NCBI RefSeq assembly: GCF_002407245.1
Contig: NZ_CP010681.1
Span: 2,721,001 to 2,785,000, forward strand
Reading direction: 5' to 3'
Source: Phaeobacter piscinae
GTDB taxonomy: Bacteria; Pseudomonadota; Alphaproteobacteria; Rhodobacterales; Rhodobacteraceae
Length of the DNA stretch: 64,000 bases
Part shown: one piece after another, positions 27,197 to 36,948 of the stretch
Numbering within the stretch: position 1 is the first letter of the stretch
Layout: every line of letters starts with the position of its first letter
Program-made: the position numbers and the translations under genes
The notes under the pieces: model-generated
The model's database searches: none
The model's input: only the letters and a program-made list of their open reading frames with translations
Told to the model about the DNA's origin: nothing

Positions 27197-29413
27197 ATGG
27201 CAGAAAATTCGACCCCCGACATTTTGTATACCATCGTAGACGAAGCCCCCGAGCTGGCCAGCGCCTCGCTGCTGCCGATCATCCGCAGCTTTGCCGCGGC
27301 GGCAGGCGTCTCCGTCGGGACCAAGGACATTTCGCTGGCAGGCCGTATCCTTGCGACCTTCCCCGAAGCGCTGAGCGACACCCAGCGTCAGAGCAATGAT
27401 CTGGCCGAACTGGGCCAACTGGTGAAAACGCCTGAGGCCAATGTCATCAAGCTGCCCAACATCTCGGCTTCTGTACCGCAGCTGACCGCCGCGATTGCCG
27501 AATTGCAGGCCCAGGGCTTTGCGGTTCCGGACTACCCGGCAGATCCTGCAACCGATGCGGAAAAAGAAATCCGCGCGCGCTATGACACCATCAAGGGTTC
27601 GGCTGTGAACCCGGTGCTGCGCGAAGGCAACTCTGACCGTCGCGCAGCCAAAGCGGTGAAAAACTTCGCCCAGAACAACCCGCATTCGATGGGAAAATGG
27701 TCCGCAGACAGCAAGACCAAAGTGTCGTCGATGCCGGGCAATGATTTCTATGCCAACGAAGTCTCCGCCACCATCTCTGCCGCACAGGCGGGTACCGCGA
27801 AGATCGAATTCGTCGGCAAGGACGGCGCGGTCACCGTGCTGAAGGACAGCTGGCCGTTGGAAGAAGGCACCGTTGCTGATGCCACCTTCATGTCGGCCAA
27901 GGCGCTGTCCTCCTTCCTGAAGGACGCGATTGAAGACACCAAAGCCGACGGCACCATGTTATCGCTGCACATGAAGGCCACCATGATGAAGGTCTCTGAC
28001 CCGATCATCTTTGGCCACGCGGTGAAGGCATGGCTGGGTCCGGTCTGGGACAAATACGGCGCTGAAATCGAAGCGGCTGGCGGCTCCGCCAATTCCGGCC
28101 TTGGCGCGGTACTGGCGACCATTGATGGCCTGCCCAATGCGGACGCCATCAAGGCTGAGATCGCCGCATTGGACCGTCCGTCGATGTATATGGTCGACAG
28201 TGACAAGGGCATCACCAACCTGCATGTGCCGTCCGATGTGATCATCGACGCCTCCATGCCAGCGGTGATCCGCGCCGGCGGCAAGGGCTGGGATGAGACC
28301 GGCGCCAAGGGCGACACCAACTGCGTGATCCCCGATCGCTGCTATTCCACCGTCTATGACGAGACCATCAACTTCTTCAAAGCCAATGGCGCGCTGGATG
28401 TGACCACCGCAGGCTCCGTCGCCAATGTTGGCCTGATGGCGCAGAAGGCCGAAGAATACGGCTCCCACCCGACCACCTTTGAAGCGCCTGCCGATGGTAC
28501 CATCCGCATCGTGCTGGCCAACGGCGAGACGCTGCATTCACACGAGGTTGAGGCCGGAGATATCTGGCGCTCCTGCACCGTGAAGAAAGCCCCGATCGAG
28601 AACTGGATCGAACTGGCGATGGATCGTCAGCGTCTGACCGGTTCCGAGGCGATCTTCTGGCTGGACGAAAACCGCGCCCATGACGCTGAGCTGATCAAAT
28701 ATGTGAAGCCCGCACTGGATGCGGCTGGCAAATCCGACCTGTTCCAGATCATGGCCCCGCGTGAGGCGACCGCCCAGTCGCTGAAGACCATCACAGCAGG
28801 CAAGGACAGCATCGCCATCACCGGCAACGTGCTGCGCGACTACCTGACCGATCTGTTCCCGATCCTGGAACTGGGCACCTCGGCCAAGATGCTGTCGATT
28901 GTGAAACTGATGAACGGTGGCGGGTTGTTTGAAACCGGGGCCGGTGGCTCTGCGCCCAAGCATGTGCAGCAGCTGGTGGAAGAAAACCACCTGCGCTGGG
29001 ACTCCATGGGTGAGTTCTGCGCCTTGGGTGAATCACTGAACTTCCTCGCCGACAGCAAAGGCAACGCCAAGGCGGGCGTGCTGGGTGCCGCCGCCGAGGC
29101 CGCGACACAGGGCATTCTGGATCACAACCACTCGCCCTCGCGCAAGGTGGGTGAGCCGGACAACCGCGCCAGCCACTACTGGTTCGCCCGTTACTGGGCC
29201 GAGGCGCTGGCCGCACAGGGGGATGACGCCGAGCTGGCCGCGCATTTCGCTCCAATCGCCGCTGAGCTGGCCGCCAAGGAAGAGGAGATCCTTGCCGAAC
29301 TGGCAGAGGTGCAAGGTCAGGCTGCGGATCTGGGCGGTTATTTCCACACCGATCCGGTGAAAACCGCCGCTGTCATGCGCCCCAGCGCCACGCTGAACGG
29401 CATCATCGGCTGA
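27197..29413 (+). CDS. icd: NADP-dependent isocitrate dehydrogenase, monomeric type
   Basis: A 738-residue single-chain isocitrate dehydrogenase, which decarboxylates isocitrate to 2-oxoglutarate in the TCA cycle. Length and sequence fit the monomeric class, not the ~400-residue dimeric one. The substrate site is in [13 protein letters not shown] and NNPHSMGKW (about residues 125-155), and the C-terminal part has the expected [10 protein letters not shown]. The ATG at 27197 follows AAAAAAGG at some distance; the protein then starts [20 protein letters not shown] as usual. A strong terminator follows. Confidence 0.95.
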   Translation: MAENSTPDILYTIVDEAPELASASLLPIIRSFAAAAGVSVGTKDISLAGRILATFPEALSDTQRQSNDLAELGQLVKTPEANVIKLPNISASVPQLTAAIAELQAQGFAVPDYPADPATDAEKEIRARYDTIKGSAVNPVLREGNSDRRAAKAVKNFAQNNPHSMGKWSADSKTKVSSMPGNDFYANEVSATISAAQAGTAKIEFVGKDGAVTVLKDSWPLEEGTVADATFMSAKALSSFLKDAIEDTKADGTMLSLHMKATMMKVSDPIIFGHAVKAWLGPVWDKYGAEIEAAGGSANSGLGAVLATIDGLPNADAIKAEIAALDRPSMYMVDSDKGITNLHVPSDVIIDASMPAVIRAGGKGWDETGAKGDTNCVIPDRCYSTVYDETINFFKANGALDVTTAGSVANVGLMAQKAEEYGSHPTTFEAPADGTIRIVLANGETLHSHEVEAGDIWRSCTVKKAPIENWIELAMDRQRLTGSEAIFWLDENRAHDAELIKYVKPALDAAGKSDLFQIMAPREATAQSLKTITAGKDSIAITGNVLRDYLTDLFPILELGTSAKMLSIVKLMNGGGLFETGAGGSAPKHVQQLVEENHLRWDSMGEFCALGESLNFLADSKGNAKAGVLGAAAEAATQGILDHNHSPSRKVGEPDNRASHYWFARYWAEALAAQGDDAELAAHFAPIAAELAAKEEEILAELAEVQGQAADLGGYFHTDPVKTAAVMRPSATLNGIIG

Positions 29414-29456
29414 CCACGTGGCTGCGTGACCGGGCGACATACTGCCCCTAAACCAT

Positions 29457-29490
29457 AAAAAACGCCCGGAGCGATCCGGGCGTTTTCTTT
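29457..29490 (+). terminator. Rho-independent terminator after icd
   Basis: A 12-bp stem AAAACGCCCGGA / TCCGGGCGTTTT with loop GCGA is followed by CTTTT. It lies 44 bases after the icd stop. Confidence 0.9.
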
Positions 29491-29521
29491 TGTCATCAGG
29501 CTGTTAAGCCCGTGTCAGACA

Positions 29522-30220
29522 TCAGCCCGCACAGCGCATCTGATCTGCTGGTGTATCCCGTTTGGATCTGGCGGCAGCAACCAAGGCGCGAAACAGATTG
29601 AGATGTGCCGCGCGGTAGAACAGATGCTCCGGGTGCCACTGCACACCAATCGCAAAACGTCGCCCCGGATCCTCAACCGCCTGCACCATGCCGGACTGAT
29701 CGCGCCCGGTGACCCGCAGCCCCTGCCCCAAATCGCTGACGGACTGGCTGTGCAATGCGTTGACTTTGAGCCTGGGCACGCCCAACACCCGGCGCAACAC
29801 GCTGTTGTTGGTAATGGTGACCTCTTTGCGAGGCAGAACCGTTTTGTAATTCTGCTGACCATAGAAGGCGTAGGCGTCCTGATAGAGCCGCCCGCCGCGC
29901 GCCACGTTCAACATCTGCGCGCCGCGACAGATCCCCAAGAGGGGTACATCCTGACGCGTCGCCTCGCGCACGATGGCTGCCTCCAGCGCGTCGCGGTCAG
30001 GATCCAGCCGGACCTCAGGCATGATCTGACCATCATACAGTGTTGGCGCAATGTCATCACCTCCGCCAATGACCACGGCATCCACTGTAGAGAGATCCGC
30101 CTCACGGTTGCTTTGCCAGCGGACAGCGTGGCCACCTGACAGCCAGATATTGAGAGCCATCAGTGGAAAAATCCGCCATCCGCTGCGGCGCGAGACTGTC
30201 ACGGCAATCCGCGGTTTCAT
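29522..30220 (-). CDS. Class I glutamine amidotransferase-like hydrolase (PuuD family)
   Basis: A 232-residue protein of the peptidase C26/PuuD family, which cuts gamma-glutamyl amide bonds. The nucleophile is the Cys in PLLGICRGAQMLNVARGG, and the His-Glu pair is in GVQWHPEHLF. The start codon overlaps the stop of the upstream amidoligase gene in an ATGA. The pairing with an amidoligase suggests one enzyme makes and the other removes an amide link on the same compound or protein. The substrate is unknown. Confidence 0.87.
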   Translation of the reverse strand: MKPRIAVTVSRRSGWRIFPLMALNIWLSGGHAVRWQSNREADLSTVDAVVIGGGDDIAPTLYDGQIMPEVRLDPDRDALEAAIVREATRQDVPLLGICRGAQMLNVARGGRLYQDAYAFYGQQNYKTVLPRKEVTITNNSVLRRVLGVPRLKVNALHSQSVSDLGQGLRVTGRDQSGMVQAVEDPGRRFAIGVQWHPEHLFYRAAHLNLFRALVAAARSKRDTPADQMRCAG

Positions 30221-31236
30221 GCAATGCCCTCCCGGCCTGAAATGCCGAGGATATCTGCCGCGTGTTTGGCCCATTCCCGGCTCATCAACTGTTCGCTGCG
30301 CGGTCGCGCCTGCCAGCCCTCAATCAGTGCTTTTAGCCGCCCATCGCGGGCGATCTGTTCTACCTCGGCCCAGCGGTTCCACTCACGGGTGATCGACCAG
30401 TCGGGATCCCCCAGACGGCAATCAGGCAATCTGTAATGGTAGGCAGGCCGCGCGGCGGTTTTGTCTCCCTCCCCCAAGGCTGCACGCACGCGTTCCGGGG
30501 CATAATCCGCAAGCAGCGGCAGCAAATCCAGCGCGTGATTGCGATCGGCGGCATGTTCAAGATAGAGGCGGAGAAGGTCGTCCATGGTCTGCGGAGGGGA
30601 CGCACATAGCGCGTCTACCAAGGCCCTGGGATAGGGCGCGATGAACGGCTGCACACGGCGCGACAGGTCGATCCCCGGCATTCGGCGTAGCAGCGGTTCC
30701 AGCAGCGCAAAGGACGTCAGCACCGGCCCGATATGCTCAGCCGTCATATCGGCAACTTCCACATTCAGATGCACGCCAAAGCCGTTCAGCACACCGTCCT
30801 GCGTACCCGTGGCCCCGGCCTCTGCCAATCTGACGCACAGCTGATCCAGCTGCGACAGCTGCGACTGTTTCAGCGGCGGGGTGACGATTTCGACCGGGAT
30901 CAGCGGTTCCGCCATGGCGACCAGCGTTTTGCCGAGGCCCGGTTTGCTGCGATAACGGCTGTCGAGATAGACCTCTACATTGCCCAGCGCCGTAGCTGCG
31001 ACATGCGGGTTTGGCCCGTCAGCGCGGTCCTGAGCTCGGATCTCGCCGCCAAGTTCACGCTGCACGATTTTTTGGGCGTGCGTAGCGGAAAGGCCGCCGA
31101 ACTCAATCTCGACGCCCACCTTGCGGGCCGCTGCAGATCTGCGCGCCTGCGGCGCCTGCGGCAGGGGGGCTGCGATCACGTCCGATGCGCCACCAGCGGC
31201 ACAGCCCATCTCGCCTTTCAACTCGCTTTCACCCAT
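30217..31236 (-). CDS. Amidoligase (Amidoligase_2 family) of unknown substrate
   Basis: A 339-residue protein whose core VGVEIEFGGLSATHAQKIV (about residues 40-58) and NGFGVHLNVEVADM match the glutamine-synthetase-like amidoligase family, which joins a carboxyl to an amine using ATP. The family was defined by comparative genomics and is little tested. The ATG at 31236 has GGAG six bases upstream. It is followed at once by a PuuD-like hydrolase gene with a four-base overlap. I infer a two-enzyme module, but the target molecule cannot be read from the sequence. Confidence 0.82.
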   Translation of the reverse strand: MGESELKGEMGCAAGGASDVIAAPLPQAPQARRSAAARKVGVEIEFGGLSATHAQKIVQRELGGEIRAQDRADGPNPHVAATALGNVEVYLDSRYRSKPGLGKTLVAMAEPLIPVEIVTPPLKQSQLSQLDQLCVRLAEAGATGTQDGVLNGFGVHLNVEVADMTAEHIGPVLTSFALLEPLLRRMPGIDLSRRVQPFIAPYPRALVDALCASPPQTMDDLLRLYLEHAADRNHALDLLPLLADYAPERVRAALGEGDKTAARPAYHYRLPDCRLGDPDWSITREWNRWAEVEQIARDGRLKALIEGWQARPRSEQLMSREWAKHAADILGISGREGIA

Positions 31237-31362
31237 GTTTGGCTCCGTTGTCGCTCTCTGGCTCAACGTCACCGCTCTGAAAATGTTCCGGATTGCGCCA
31301 TGTGCCCCGACCGGCGAGGTCTCCTTATATGACCCTACCGGGGCGGCTGAGCGCGCCGCACC

Positions 31363-31977
31363 TCACAGCAGCAACATCCACAAGGCAACACCGGCCAGCA
31401 AAAGCGCAAATCCCCGGTTGAGTTGCCGTGCGCGCAGATCGCGGGAAAACTGTCGCGCCAGCCCGTCGCCGATCCAGGTCCAGATCGAGAATGCCACCAG
31501 ATTGTTGAGAGTGAAAATCAGCGTGACGGCCAGCACCGGCGCCAGCGCGTCCCTATCAAGGCTCACCGCCCCCGGAGGTGTGAGAAACTGGCTGAACATC
31601 ACTGTGATAATCACATAGGCTTTGGGGTTGAGCAGCAGCAGGACGACACCATCTCGAAAGCGGGCCGGACGGGCCTGAAGCTCCGCCTGCAGCCCACCGG
31701 CGCGCCACAGGCCACATGCGATCCACAGCACATACCCCGCGCCTGCCATCTTCAGCCAGGTGAACGCCTCCTGCGCCACCGCCTGAGCCGCCAGTGCGCC
31801 GGATCCAATCAGCAGCGTCACCGCAGCCGTGGCGATATGGTAACCCGTTGTCGCAGGCAAGGTCGCGCGAAAGCCAAACCGCGCACCATTGGCCGCAAAA
31901 AACAGATTGCCCGGTCCGGGGCTATAGGCGAGCGGGAACAAAAACAACAACAGCGCCAATACCATATCCAGTGTCAT
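31363..31977 (-). CDS. LysE/RhtB-family amino acid exporter
   Basis: A 204-residue inner-membrane protein with about six hydrophobic segments. The N-terminal PLAYSPGPGNLFFAANGARFG is the conserved start of the LysE/RhtB family, and a PKAYVIITVMFSQF segment lies in the middle. Family members export amino acids or their derivatives. It lies downstream of nothing obvious and 127 bases from the amidoligase gene start on the same strand. Cargo is unknown. Confidence 0.88.
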   Translation of the reverse strand: MTLDMVLALLLFLFPLAYSPGPGNLFFAANGARFGFRATLPATTGYHIATAAVTLLIGSGALAAQAVAQEAFTWLKMAGAGYVLWIACGLWRAGGLQAELQARPARFRDGVVLLLLNPKAYVIITVMFSQFLTPPGAVSLDRDALAPVLAVTLIFTLNNLVAFSIWTWIGDGLARQFSRDLRARQLNRGFALLLAGVALWMLLL

Positions 31978-32079
31978 CTTTGTGGGTCCTCTGCCAGCCT
32001 GCCGGTCCCAAATAGGGCAAACCCTGCAGCGCGCGCGACCCGGAACCTGCGCAATCCTGCGGCGCGATTGACCGCATCA

Positions 32080-32105
32080 GGAACACTCTGTCCGGTTGCG
32101 GCGTT
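32080..32105 (+). promoter_or_regulatory. Candidate stress-type promoter of the hemerythrin gene
   Basis: GGAAC at 32080-32084 and CGTT at 32102-32105 are separated by 17 bases. This fits the GGAAC-N16/17-CGTT pattern of alphaproteobacterial general-stress sigma factors. It lies about 80 bases before the hemerythrin ATG. Rhodobacterales often lack EcfG, so a heat-shock-type sigma factor may be involved instead. Confidence 0.35.
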
Positions 32106-32185
32106 TGTTCATCAGAGAGCCGCCGAACCTTGCTCCGGCAAGGCCGCCGCGCTGTTCAACTGATCCCGCCAGACTGGAGCTTCCA

Positions 32186-32655
32186 ATGCCGACAATTTAC
32201 GATGCGATTAAGGACGACCATGATACCCACCGCAACTGCTGACCTCCATTCAAGACAGCAAGGTCGAGGCGCGTGGAGCCCTGTGGAAACGGTTTTACGA
32301 AGACGTCAAAAGCCACGCGGCCGCTGAGGAGGAGACGTTCTATTCCAAACTGATCAGCCAAACCTGGGGTCAGGACGCGGCCCGCCATTCCGTACATGAG
32401 CATCAGCAGCTTGATGATCTGATGGAGGAGCTGAATGTGATGAAGATGTCCTCCGACCTCTGGATGACCAAATTCGAACAGCTGAAGCATGAGTACGAGC
32501 ATCACATGGATGAGGAAGAAAACGAGGTCTTCACCCGCGCCAAAGAGGTGATTTCTGACGAGGATCTTGAGGGCTACGGTAACCGCTTCCAACAGCGCAA
32601 GGACGAGGAACGCGGATTGATCGACGAGAAACGCGAAGACAGTCTGGAAGACTGA
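32186..32655 (+). pseudogene. Hemerythrin HHE-domain protein, frameshifted near its start
   Basis: The ATG at 32186 opens MPTIYDAIKDDHDTHR and then reaches a stop at 32240-32242. One base earlier in phase the frame continues as LLTSIQDSKVEARGALWKRF and on to 32655. A single missing C near 32233 (CGCAACTGC for CGCCAACTGC) explains the break. The repaired protein would have about 156 residues and the iron ligands of a hemerythrin: His in DDHDTHR, His and Glu in KSHAAAEEETF, His in HEHQQ and His-His-Glu in HEYEHHMDEEENE. Such proteins bind oxygen, nitric oxide or iron. A sequencing error is possible. Confidence 0.78.
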
Positions 32656-32712
32656 CCCGCCGACCGGGAACCCGCTTTCTGCACCCTGCGCGTATGGGAC
32701 AACAGACCATAG

Positions 32713-32743
32713 AGAGGCCGCCGACGCGCGACCTCTTTTTTTG
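32713..32743 (+). terminator. Terminator after the hemerythrin gene
   Basis: A nine-base stem AGAGGCCGC / GCGACCTCT with one mismatch and a six-base loop is followed by eight Ts. Confidence 0.8.
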
Positions 32744-32763
32744 TTTGTTGCGCAGGGGAGAGG

Positions 32764-33276
32764 TTACAGCTGCCGGGCCAAGGCCAGCGTCGCCATTGCA
32801 GGCAGGGTCAACAGGGCCTTTGCCGCTTCCACCCGTGCCTCTGTGTAATACTCCGGCTCATGCAGAATATTGATGGTCGCGGCAAGTTCACCCCCGATCA
32901 GCACCGGCAGGTTGATCACCGATCCGCAGCCCAGCTCCCCGATCAACTCCGCATCTGGGAAGACCTGATCGATCTCTTCCAGCGTATTGGCAACAAAACA
33001 GCGGTGCTGGCCATGGACGATCTCGAACCAGTCATTCAGCTCAATCGGCTTGGTGCCGGAGGTCGGATAGTTCTCGGGATCATCGGTATAGGTGCGGCAG
33101 GCCAGCATGGCTGCCATATCCACGGTCATGACCGTGAACAGCTTGGCCCCAACCGTGGCTTTGGTCAGCGCGCAGAGCGCGTCATAGGCCGCCTCGGGGT
33201 CGGTGGCAGCAGCGAGCGTGTCGGTGAACTGGCGCAGCGCCTCTGCAAAATCTTCCGGCAGTCTGTCGTCGGGCAT
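32764..33276 (-). CDS. GAF domain protein
   Basis: A 170-residue protein made almost wholly of one GAF domain (VGAKLFTVMTVD to VINLPVLIGGELAATINILH). GAF domains bind small molecules or cofactors. No output domain is attached. The ATG at 33276 has AAGGGA nine bases upstream; a GTG 13 codons earlier overlaps the transporter gene. It is the last gene after four peptide-transporter genes, 29 bases after the last ATPase, so it is probably part of their operon and may sense or process the imported compound. That link is inferred. Confidence 0.8.
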   Translation of the reverse strand: MPDDRLPEDFAEALRQFTDTLAAATDPEAAYDALCALTKATVGAKLFTVMTVDMAAMLACRTYTDDPENYPTSGTKPIELNDWFEIVHGQHRCFVANTLEEIDQVFPDAELIGELGCGSVINLPVLIGGELAATINILHEPEYYTEARVEAAKALLTLPAMATLALARQL

Positions 33277-33305
33277 TCGGGTCGATCCCTTCTCTCGGGT
33301 TAGTG

Positions 33306-34052
33306 TCACGCGCACGGCTCCGCGCCACCGCTGGCAGCATAAAGCTGCTGCGTATAGGCATCGCTGAAGGCACCGTCATGCAGCGCCTCAGCCGGGGCGA
33401 TCTCAACAATACGCCCCTTGTTCATCACAGCCATTCGGTCACACATGAAGCTGACGACCGGCAAGTTATGCGTGACCATCAGATAGGTCAGCCCCTGATC
33501 GCGGCGCAGCGTCTTCAGCAGGTTCAGGATTTCCGCCTGCACCGAGACATCCAGCGCCGAGGTCGGCTCATCCAGCAGCATTACCTTGGGATCCAGCATC
33601 AGGGCGCGCGCGATGGCGACCCGCTGACGCTGCCCACCAGACAGCTGATGCGGATAGCGGAACCGGAACCGCTGGTCGAGGCCAACTGCCGCCAGCATCT
33701 CTGCGACGCGGGCGTCGCGCGCCCCGATCCCATGCACCCGCAAGGGCTCCCGCAGCACCCAGTCGACCGGTTTGCGCGGGTGCAATGAGCCATAGGGGTC
33801 CTGAAACACCATCTGGCAGGTTCGCGAAAACGCGCGGTCAATACCGTGGCTGCGTGGCTGGCCCAGCACCGAGATGTCCCCTGTCCAATCAGGGGCGAGC
33901 CCCGCGATGGCTTTCAGCACGGTGGATTTTCCGGAACCGCTTTCCCCCACCAGGGCAAAGCTTTCCCCTTCGGCGACGTCGAAACTGACGTCCCGCACCA
34001 CCTTGGTGTCGCCATAAGAAATATCGAGGTTTCGCAGAGAGATCGCGGTCAT
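33306..34052 (-). CDS. Peptide ABC importer ATPase, DppF/OppF-like
   Basis: A 248-residue ATPase with Walker A GESGSGKST, Q-loop FQDPYGSLHPRK, signature LSGGQRQRVAIARAL and Walker B VMLLDEPTSALDV. The DPYGSLHPR sequence is typical of the OppF/DppF branch. It overlaps the preceding ATPase gene by four bases. It powers uptake of a peptide or opine-like compound with the two permeases upstream. Confidence 0.92.
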   Translation of the reverse strand: MTAISLRNLDISYGDTKVVRDVSFDVAEGESFALVGESGSGKSTVLKAIAGLAPDWTGDISVLGQPRSHGIDRAFSRTCQMVFQDPYGSLHPRKPVDWVLREPLRVHGIGARDARVAEMLAAVGLDQRFRFRYPHQLSGGQRQRVAIARALMLDPKVMLLDEPTSALDVSVQAEILNLLKTLRRDQGLTYLMVTHNLPVVSFMCDRMAVMNKGRIVEIAPAEALHDGAFSDAYTQQLYAASGGAEPCA

Positions 34053-34894
34053 GTGCCACTCCAGCCTTGTCGGTCGAGCACCGGCAGCGTGTCGCGGGTC
34101 TCTTTCATGCGGGGCACCGCCGCCAGCAGCCCTTGGGTGTAGGGGTGGCTGGCCTTATGCAGGTCCGCGGCGGCGCAGCTCTCCACCACGCGGCCGGCAT
34201 TCATCACCATGATCCGGTCACAATAGCGCGCCACCAGATTGAGGTCATGGCTGATCAGGATGAGGCCCATCCCCTTGTCGCGCACCAGATCATCAATCAG
34301 ATCCAGTACCTGCGCTTGCACCGACACATCCAGTGCCGAAGTCGGCTCATCCGCGATCAACAGATCCGGGCGCGGGATCAGCATCATTGCGATCATCACC
34401 CGCTGCCCCATGCCACCGGACACCTGATGCGGATACATCTGGGCGACGGCCTCCGGGTCATTGATGCGCACCGCCTCCAGCATCTCCAGCACGCGGGCGC
34501 GGGTGTCGCGGCGGTTCAGCCGCTCGTGAACATCCAGCGCCTCAGCGATCTGTGCACCGATGGTCATCACCGGATTGAGCGAGAATTTCGGGTCCTGCAT
34601 GATCATCGAAATCCGTGCGCCGCGCACGCCGCGCATCTGGCGCTCGCTAAGGGTTTGCAGGTCCTGCCCCTCCAGCGTCAGCCGATCCGCCGTCATCCGA
34701 CCCGGATTGCGGATCAGCCGCAGGATGGCGCGACCGGTCATGGATTTGCCGGAACCACTCTCGCCCACGATACCAAGGCGCTCGCGGCCCAGGGTCAGGC
34801 TTAACCCCTTGACCACCTCAACCCGACCCTTGGGGGTCGGAAAACTGACGCGGAGGTTTTCCAGCTCCAGCAGTGGCGCGCGCACATTGCTCAT
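34049..34894 (-). CDS. Peptide ABC importer ATPase, DppD/OppD-like
   Basis: A 281-residue ATPase with Walker A GESGSGKSM, signature VSGGMGQRVMIAMML and Walker B LLIADEPTSALDV. The KFSLNPVMTIGAQI segment after the Q-loop marks the OppD/DppD branch. Walker A ends in Met where Thr or Ser of the same motif is more common, as also seen in other DppD proteins (GKSM/GKSV). The ATG at 34894 overlaps the permease stop, which sets the start; the open frame upstream is inside the permease gene. Confidence 0.92.
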   Translation of the reverse strand: MSNVRAPLLELENLRVSFPTPKGRVEVVKGLSLTLGRERLGIVGESGSGKSMTGRAILRLIRNPGRMTADRLTLEGQDLQTLSERQMRGVRGARISMIMQDPKFSLNPVMTIGAQIAEALDVHERLNRRDTRARVLEMLEAVRINDPEAVAQMYPHQVSGGMGQRVMIAMMLIPRPDLLIADEPTSALDVSVQAQVLDLIDDLVRDKGMGLILISHDLNLVARYCDRIMVMNAGRVVESCAAADLHKASHPYTQGLLAAVPRMKETRDTLPVLDRQGWSGT

Positions 34895-35793
34895 GATTTG
34901 CCCCCCTGTTTCGGGTCCAGCACATCGCGCAAGCCATCGCCAAGGAAACAAAAGCCGAGGCTGACCACGATGATCGCGATACCGGGCATGGTCGCGACCC
35001 ACCATTGGTCCAGAATAAACACCCGCCCGCGCGAAATCATCGCGCCCCATTCCGGCAGCGGCGGCTGCGCGCCGAGGCCCAGAAACCCAAGCCCTGCCGC
35101 TGTCAGAATGATTCCCGCCATGTCCAGCGTCACCCGCACAATCATCGACGACGTACACAGTGGCAGCACATGCTGCAGGATAACGCGGCTGTGCGAGGCC
35201 CCCAGTAGGCGGGTGGCCGCAATGAATTCTGCGTTTCGGAAGGTCAGCGTTTCGGCCCGTGCAATGCGGGCATAGGCGGGCCACGCGGTGATGGCGATGG
35301 CAATGATCGCGTTTTCGATCCCCGGCCCCAGCGCCGCAACGAAGGCCAGCGCCAGAATAAGCTTGGGCATGGACAGGAACACATCGGTGACGCCCATCAG
35401 GATCCGGTCGGTCCAGCCCCCGAAGTAGCCCGAAACCGCCCCGATGATCAGCCCCAGCGGCGCCGAAATCACCGCCACCAGAGCGACAATCATCAGCGTG
35501 ATGCGCGCGCCGTACACCACGCGGGAAAAGATATCGCGCCCCAGCTCATCCGTGCCCATCCAGTTGGCCCAGGAGGGCGGCAACAGACGGGAGGTCAGGT
35601 CCTGCCCCACCGGGCTTTGCGGCGCGATCCAGGGCGCAAAAGCCGCTGCCAGGATAAGGACGGTGATGATCACAGCCCCCAGCACCGCCAGCGGGTTGCG
35701 CATCAGCGCAAGGATCATGCGATAGGCGCGCCCTGCGGTGGCCTGGGTCCGTGTGGCGGGCGAGTCGTCCAGCAACCAGTCGCGGCTCAGCAT
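34891..35793 (-). CDS. Peptide ABC importer permease, DppC-like
   Basis: A 300-residue permease of the BPD_transp_1/OppC type with an N-terminal cytoplasmic stretch and about six hydrophobic segments. The PQSPVGQDLTSRLLPPSW and GTDELGRDIFSRVVYG segments are classic for DppC, and the EAA loop is at TRLLGASHSRVILQHVLP. The ATG at 35793 overlaps the TGA of the upstream permease; a GTG one codon earlier is possible. Confidence 0.92.
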   Translation of the reverse strand: MLSRDWLLDDSPATRTQATAGRAYRMILALMRNPLAVLGAVIITVLILAAAFAPWIAPQSPVGQDLTSRLLPPSWANWMGTDELGRDIFSRVVYGARITLMIVALVAVISAPLGLIIGAVSGYFGGWTDRILMGVTDVFLSMPKLILALAFVAALGPGIENAIIAIAITAWPAYARIARAETLTFRNAEFIAATRLLGASHSRVILQHVLPLCTSSMIVRVTLDMAGIILTAAGLGFLGLGAQPPLPEWGAMISRGRVFILDQWWVATMPGIAIIVVSLGFCFLGDGLRDVLDPKQGGKS

Positions 35794-36854
35794 CACAGGC
35801 TCCTTGGGTCGAGAACCCGGTACAGCACATCCGAGATCTTGTTGATGAAGATGAAGACCGCGCCGATCACCAGTGTTGAGCCAAGAACGGCATTCATATC
35901 CGCATTGAGCAGCGCCACAGTGAGATAATTGCCGATGCCGGGCCAGCTGAACACCGTTTCAATCATCACCGAACCTTCCAGCAGCGCCGCATAGGAAAGG
36001 CCAATCACCGTGATCAACGGCACCCGGATCGGTTTGAATCCATGCACCCAGATCACCTTCCATTCCGGCACGCCTTTGACGCGGGCGGTGGTGATGAATT
36101 CCTGGCTCAGCTGGTCCAGCATGAAACTGCGGGTCATCCGGGCGATATAAGCGAGGCTGAAAAACCCGAGGATGGCCGCAGGCAACACCAGATGCGAAAG
36201 CGCGTTCCAGAACACCTCTGTGTCGCCAACCAGCAGGCTGTCGACCAGCAACAGGCCAGTGATCGGATCAATCAACCCATCATAAAAGATGTCGACCCGC
36301 CCCGGCCCGGCGACCCAGCCCAGACCCGCGTAGAACACCGCCAGACCAACCAGCCCCAGCCAGAACGCGGGCACCGAATAGCCCAGAAGCGCAAAGACCC
36401 GGATGATCTGATCGACCCAAGTGCCCTGCCGCGCGGCAGCCCAGACACCCATGGGAACCCCCATAAGCACACCAATCATGATGCCGAGCGTGGCCATTTC
36501 CAGCGTGGCGGGAAACACCCGCGCAAGATCGGACACGACGGGCCGGTTGGTGGAAACAGAGCGCCCCAGATCGCCCTGAAAGACGTCCGCCACATAGGCG
36601 AAAAACTGCACCACCAGCGGACGATCCAACCCCATGGCAACCCGCGCCGCCTCGTATTGGTCCTGAGTGGCGCGATCTCCGACCACTGACAGAACCGGGT
36701 CAATCGGCACCACACGGCCAATAAAAAACGTGATTGCCAGAAGGCCGAGAAAGGTCAGCGTCGACACGATGGCAAAGCCCGCAAGCCCTCGTCCCCAGCG
36801 CAGAACTGCGCGTCTCGTTGTTCCTGTGCTGGTCAAGATACCCTGCCCTTTCAC
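35793..36854 (-). CDS. Peptide ABC importer permease, DppB-like
   Basis: A 353-residue permease with six main hydrophobic segments and a large periplasmic loop, as in DppB/OppB. TLTFLGLLAITFFIGRVVPIDP lies near the N-terminus, described here in two blocks, and the EAA-loop region is EFITTARVKGVPEWKVIWVH. The start is a GTG at 36854 with no good ribosome site, so a nearby alternative cannot be excluded. It is the first gene of the minus-strand transporter operon and faces the XRE-cupin regulator. Confidence 0.88.
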   Translation of the reverse strand: MKGQGILTSTGTTRRAVLRWGRGLAGFAIVSTLTFLGLLAITFFIGRVVPIDPVLSVVGDRATQDQYEAARVAMGLDRPLVVQFFAYVADVFQGDLGRSVSTNRPVVSDLARVFPATLEMATLGIMIGVLMGVPMGVWAAARQGTWVDQIIRVFALLGYSVPAFWLGLVGLAVFYAGLGWVAGPGRVDIFYDGLIDPITGLLLVDSLLVGDTEVFWNALSHLVLPAAILGFFSLAYIARMTRSFMLDQLSQEFITTARVKGVPEWKVIWVHGFKPIRVPLITVIGLSYAALLEGSVMIETVFSWPGIGNYLTVALLNADMNAVLGSTLVIGAVFIFINKISDVLYRVLDPRSL

Positions 36855-36929
36855 ATAGCCGAAGCCGACGATTCACGACCGCAGACACACCGGCACCTTG
36901 CCTACGGGCATAAATATTTTTTTTCGTAA

Positions 36930-36948
36930 AAGCAAAAATTTTTTGCTT
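36930..36948. promoter_or_regulatory. Candidate operator between the divergent peptide genes
   Basis: AAGCAAAAATTTTTTGCTT is a 19-bp palindrome with one central base. It lies in a very AT-rich 150-base gap between the permease gene and the XRE-cupin regulator. The regulator is the likely ligand, by position. Confidence 0.5.

Noticed and set aside
34895..35284. Extended N-terminus of the DppD-like ATPase
   Set aside because: It overlaps the DppC gene and lacks similarity; the ATG at 34894 overlaps the permease stop in the usual way.
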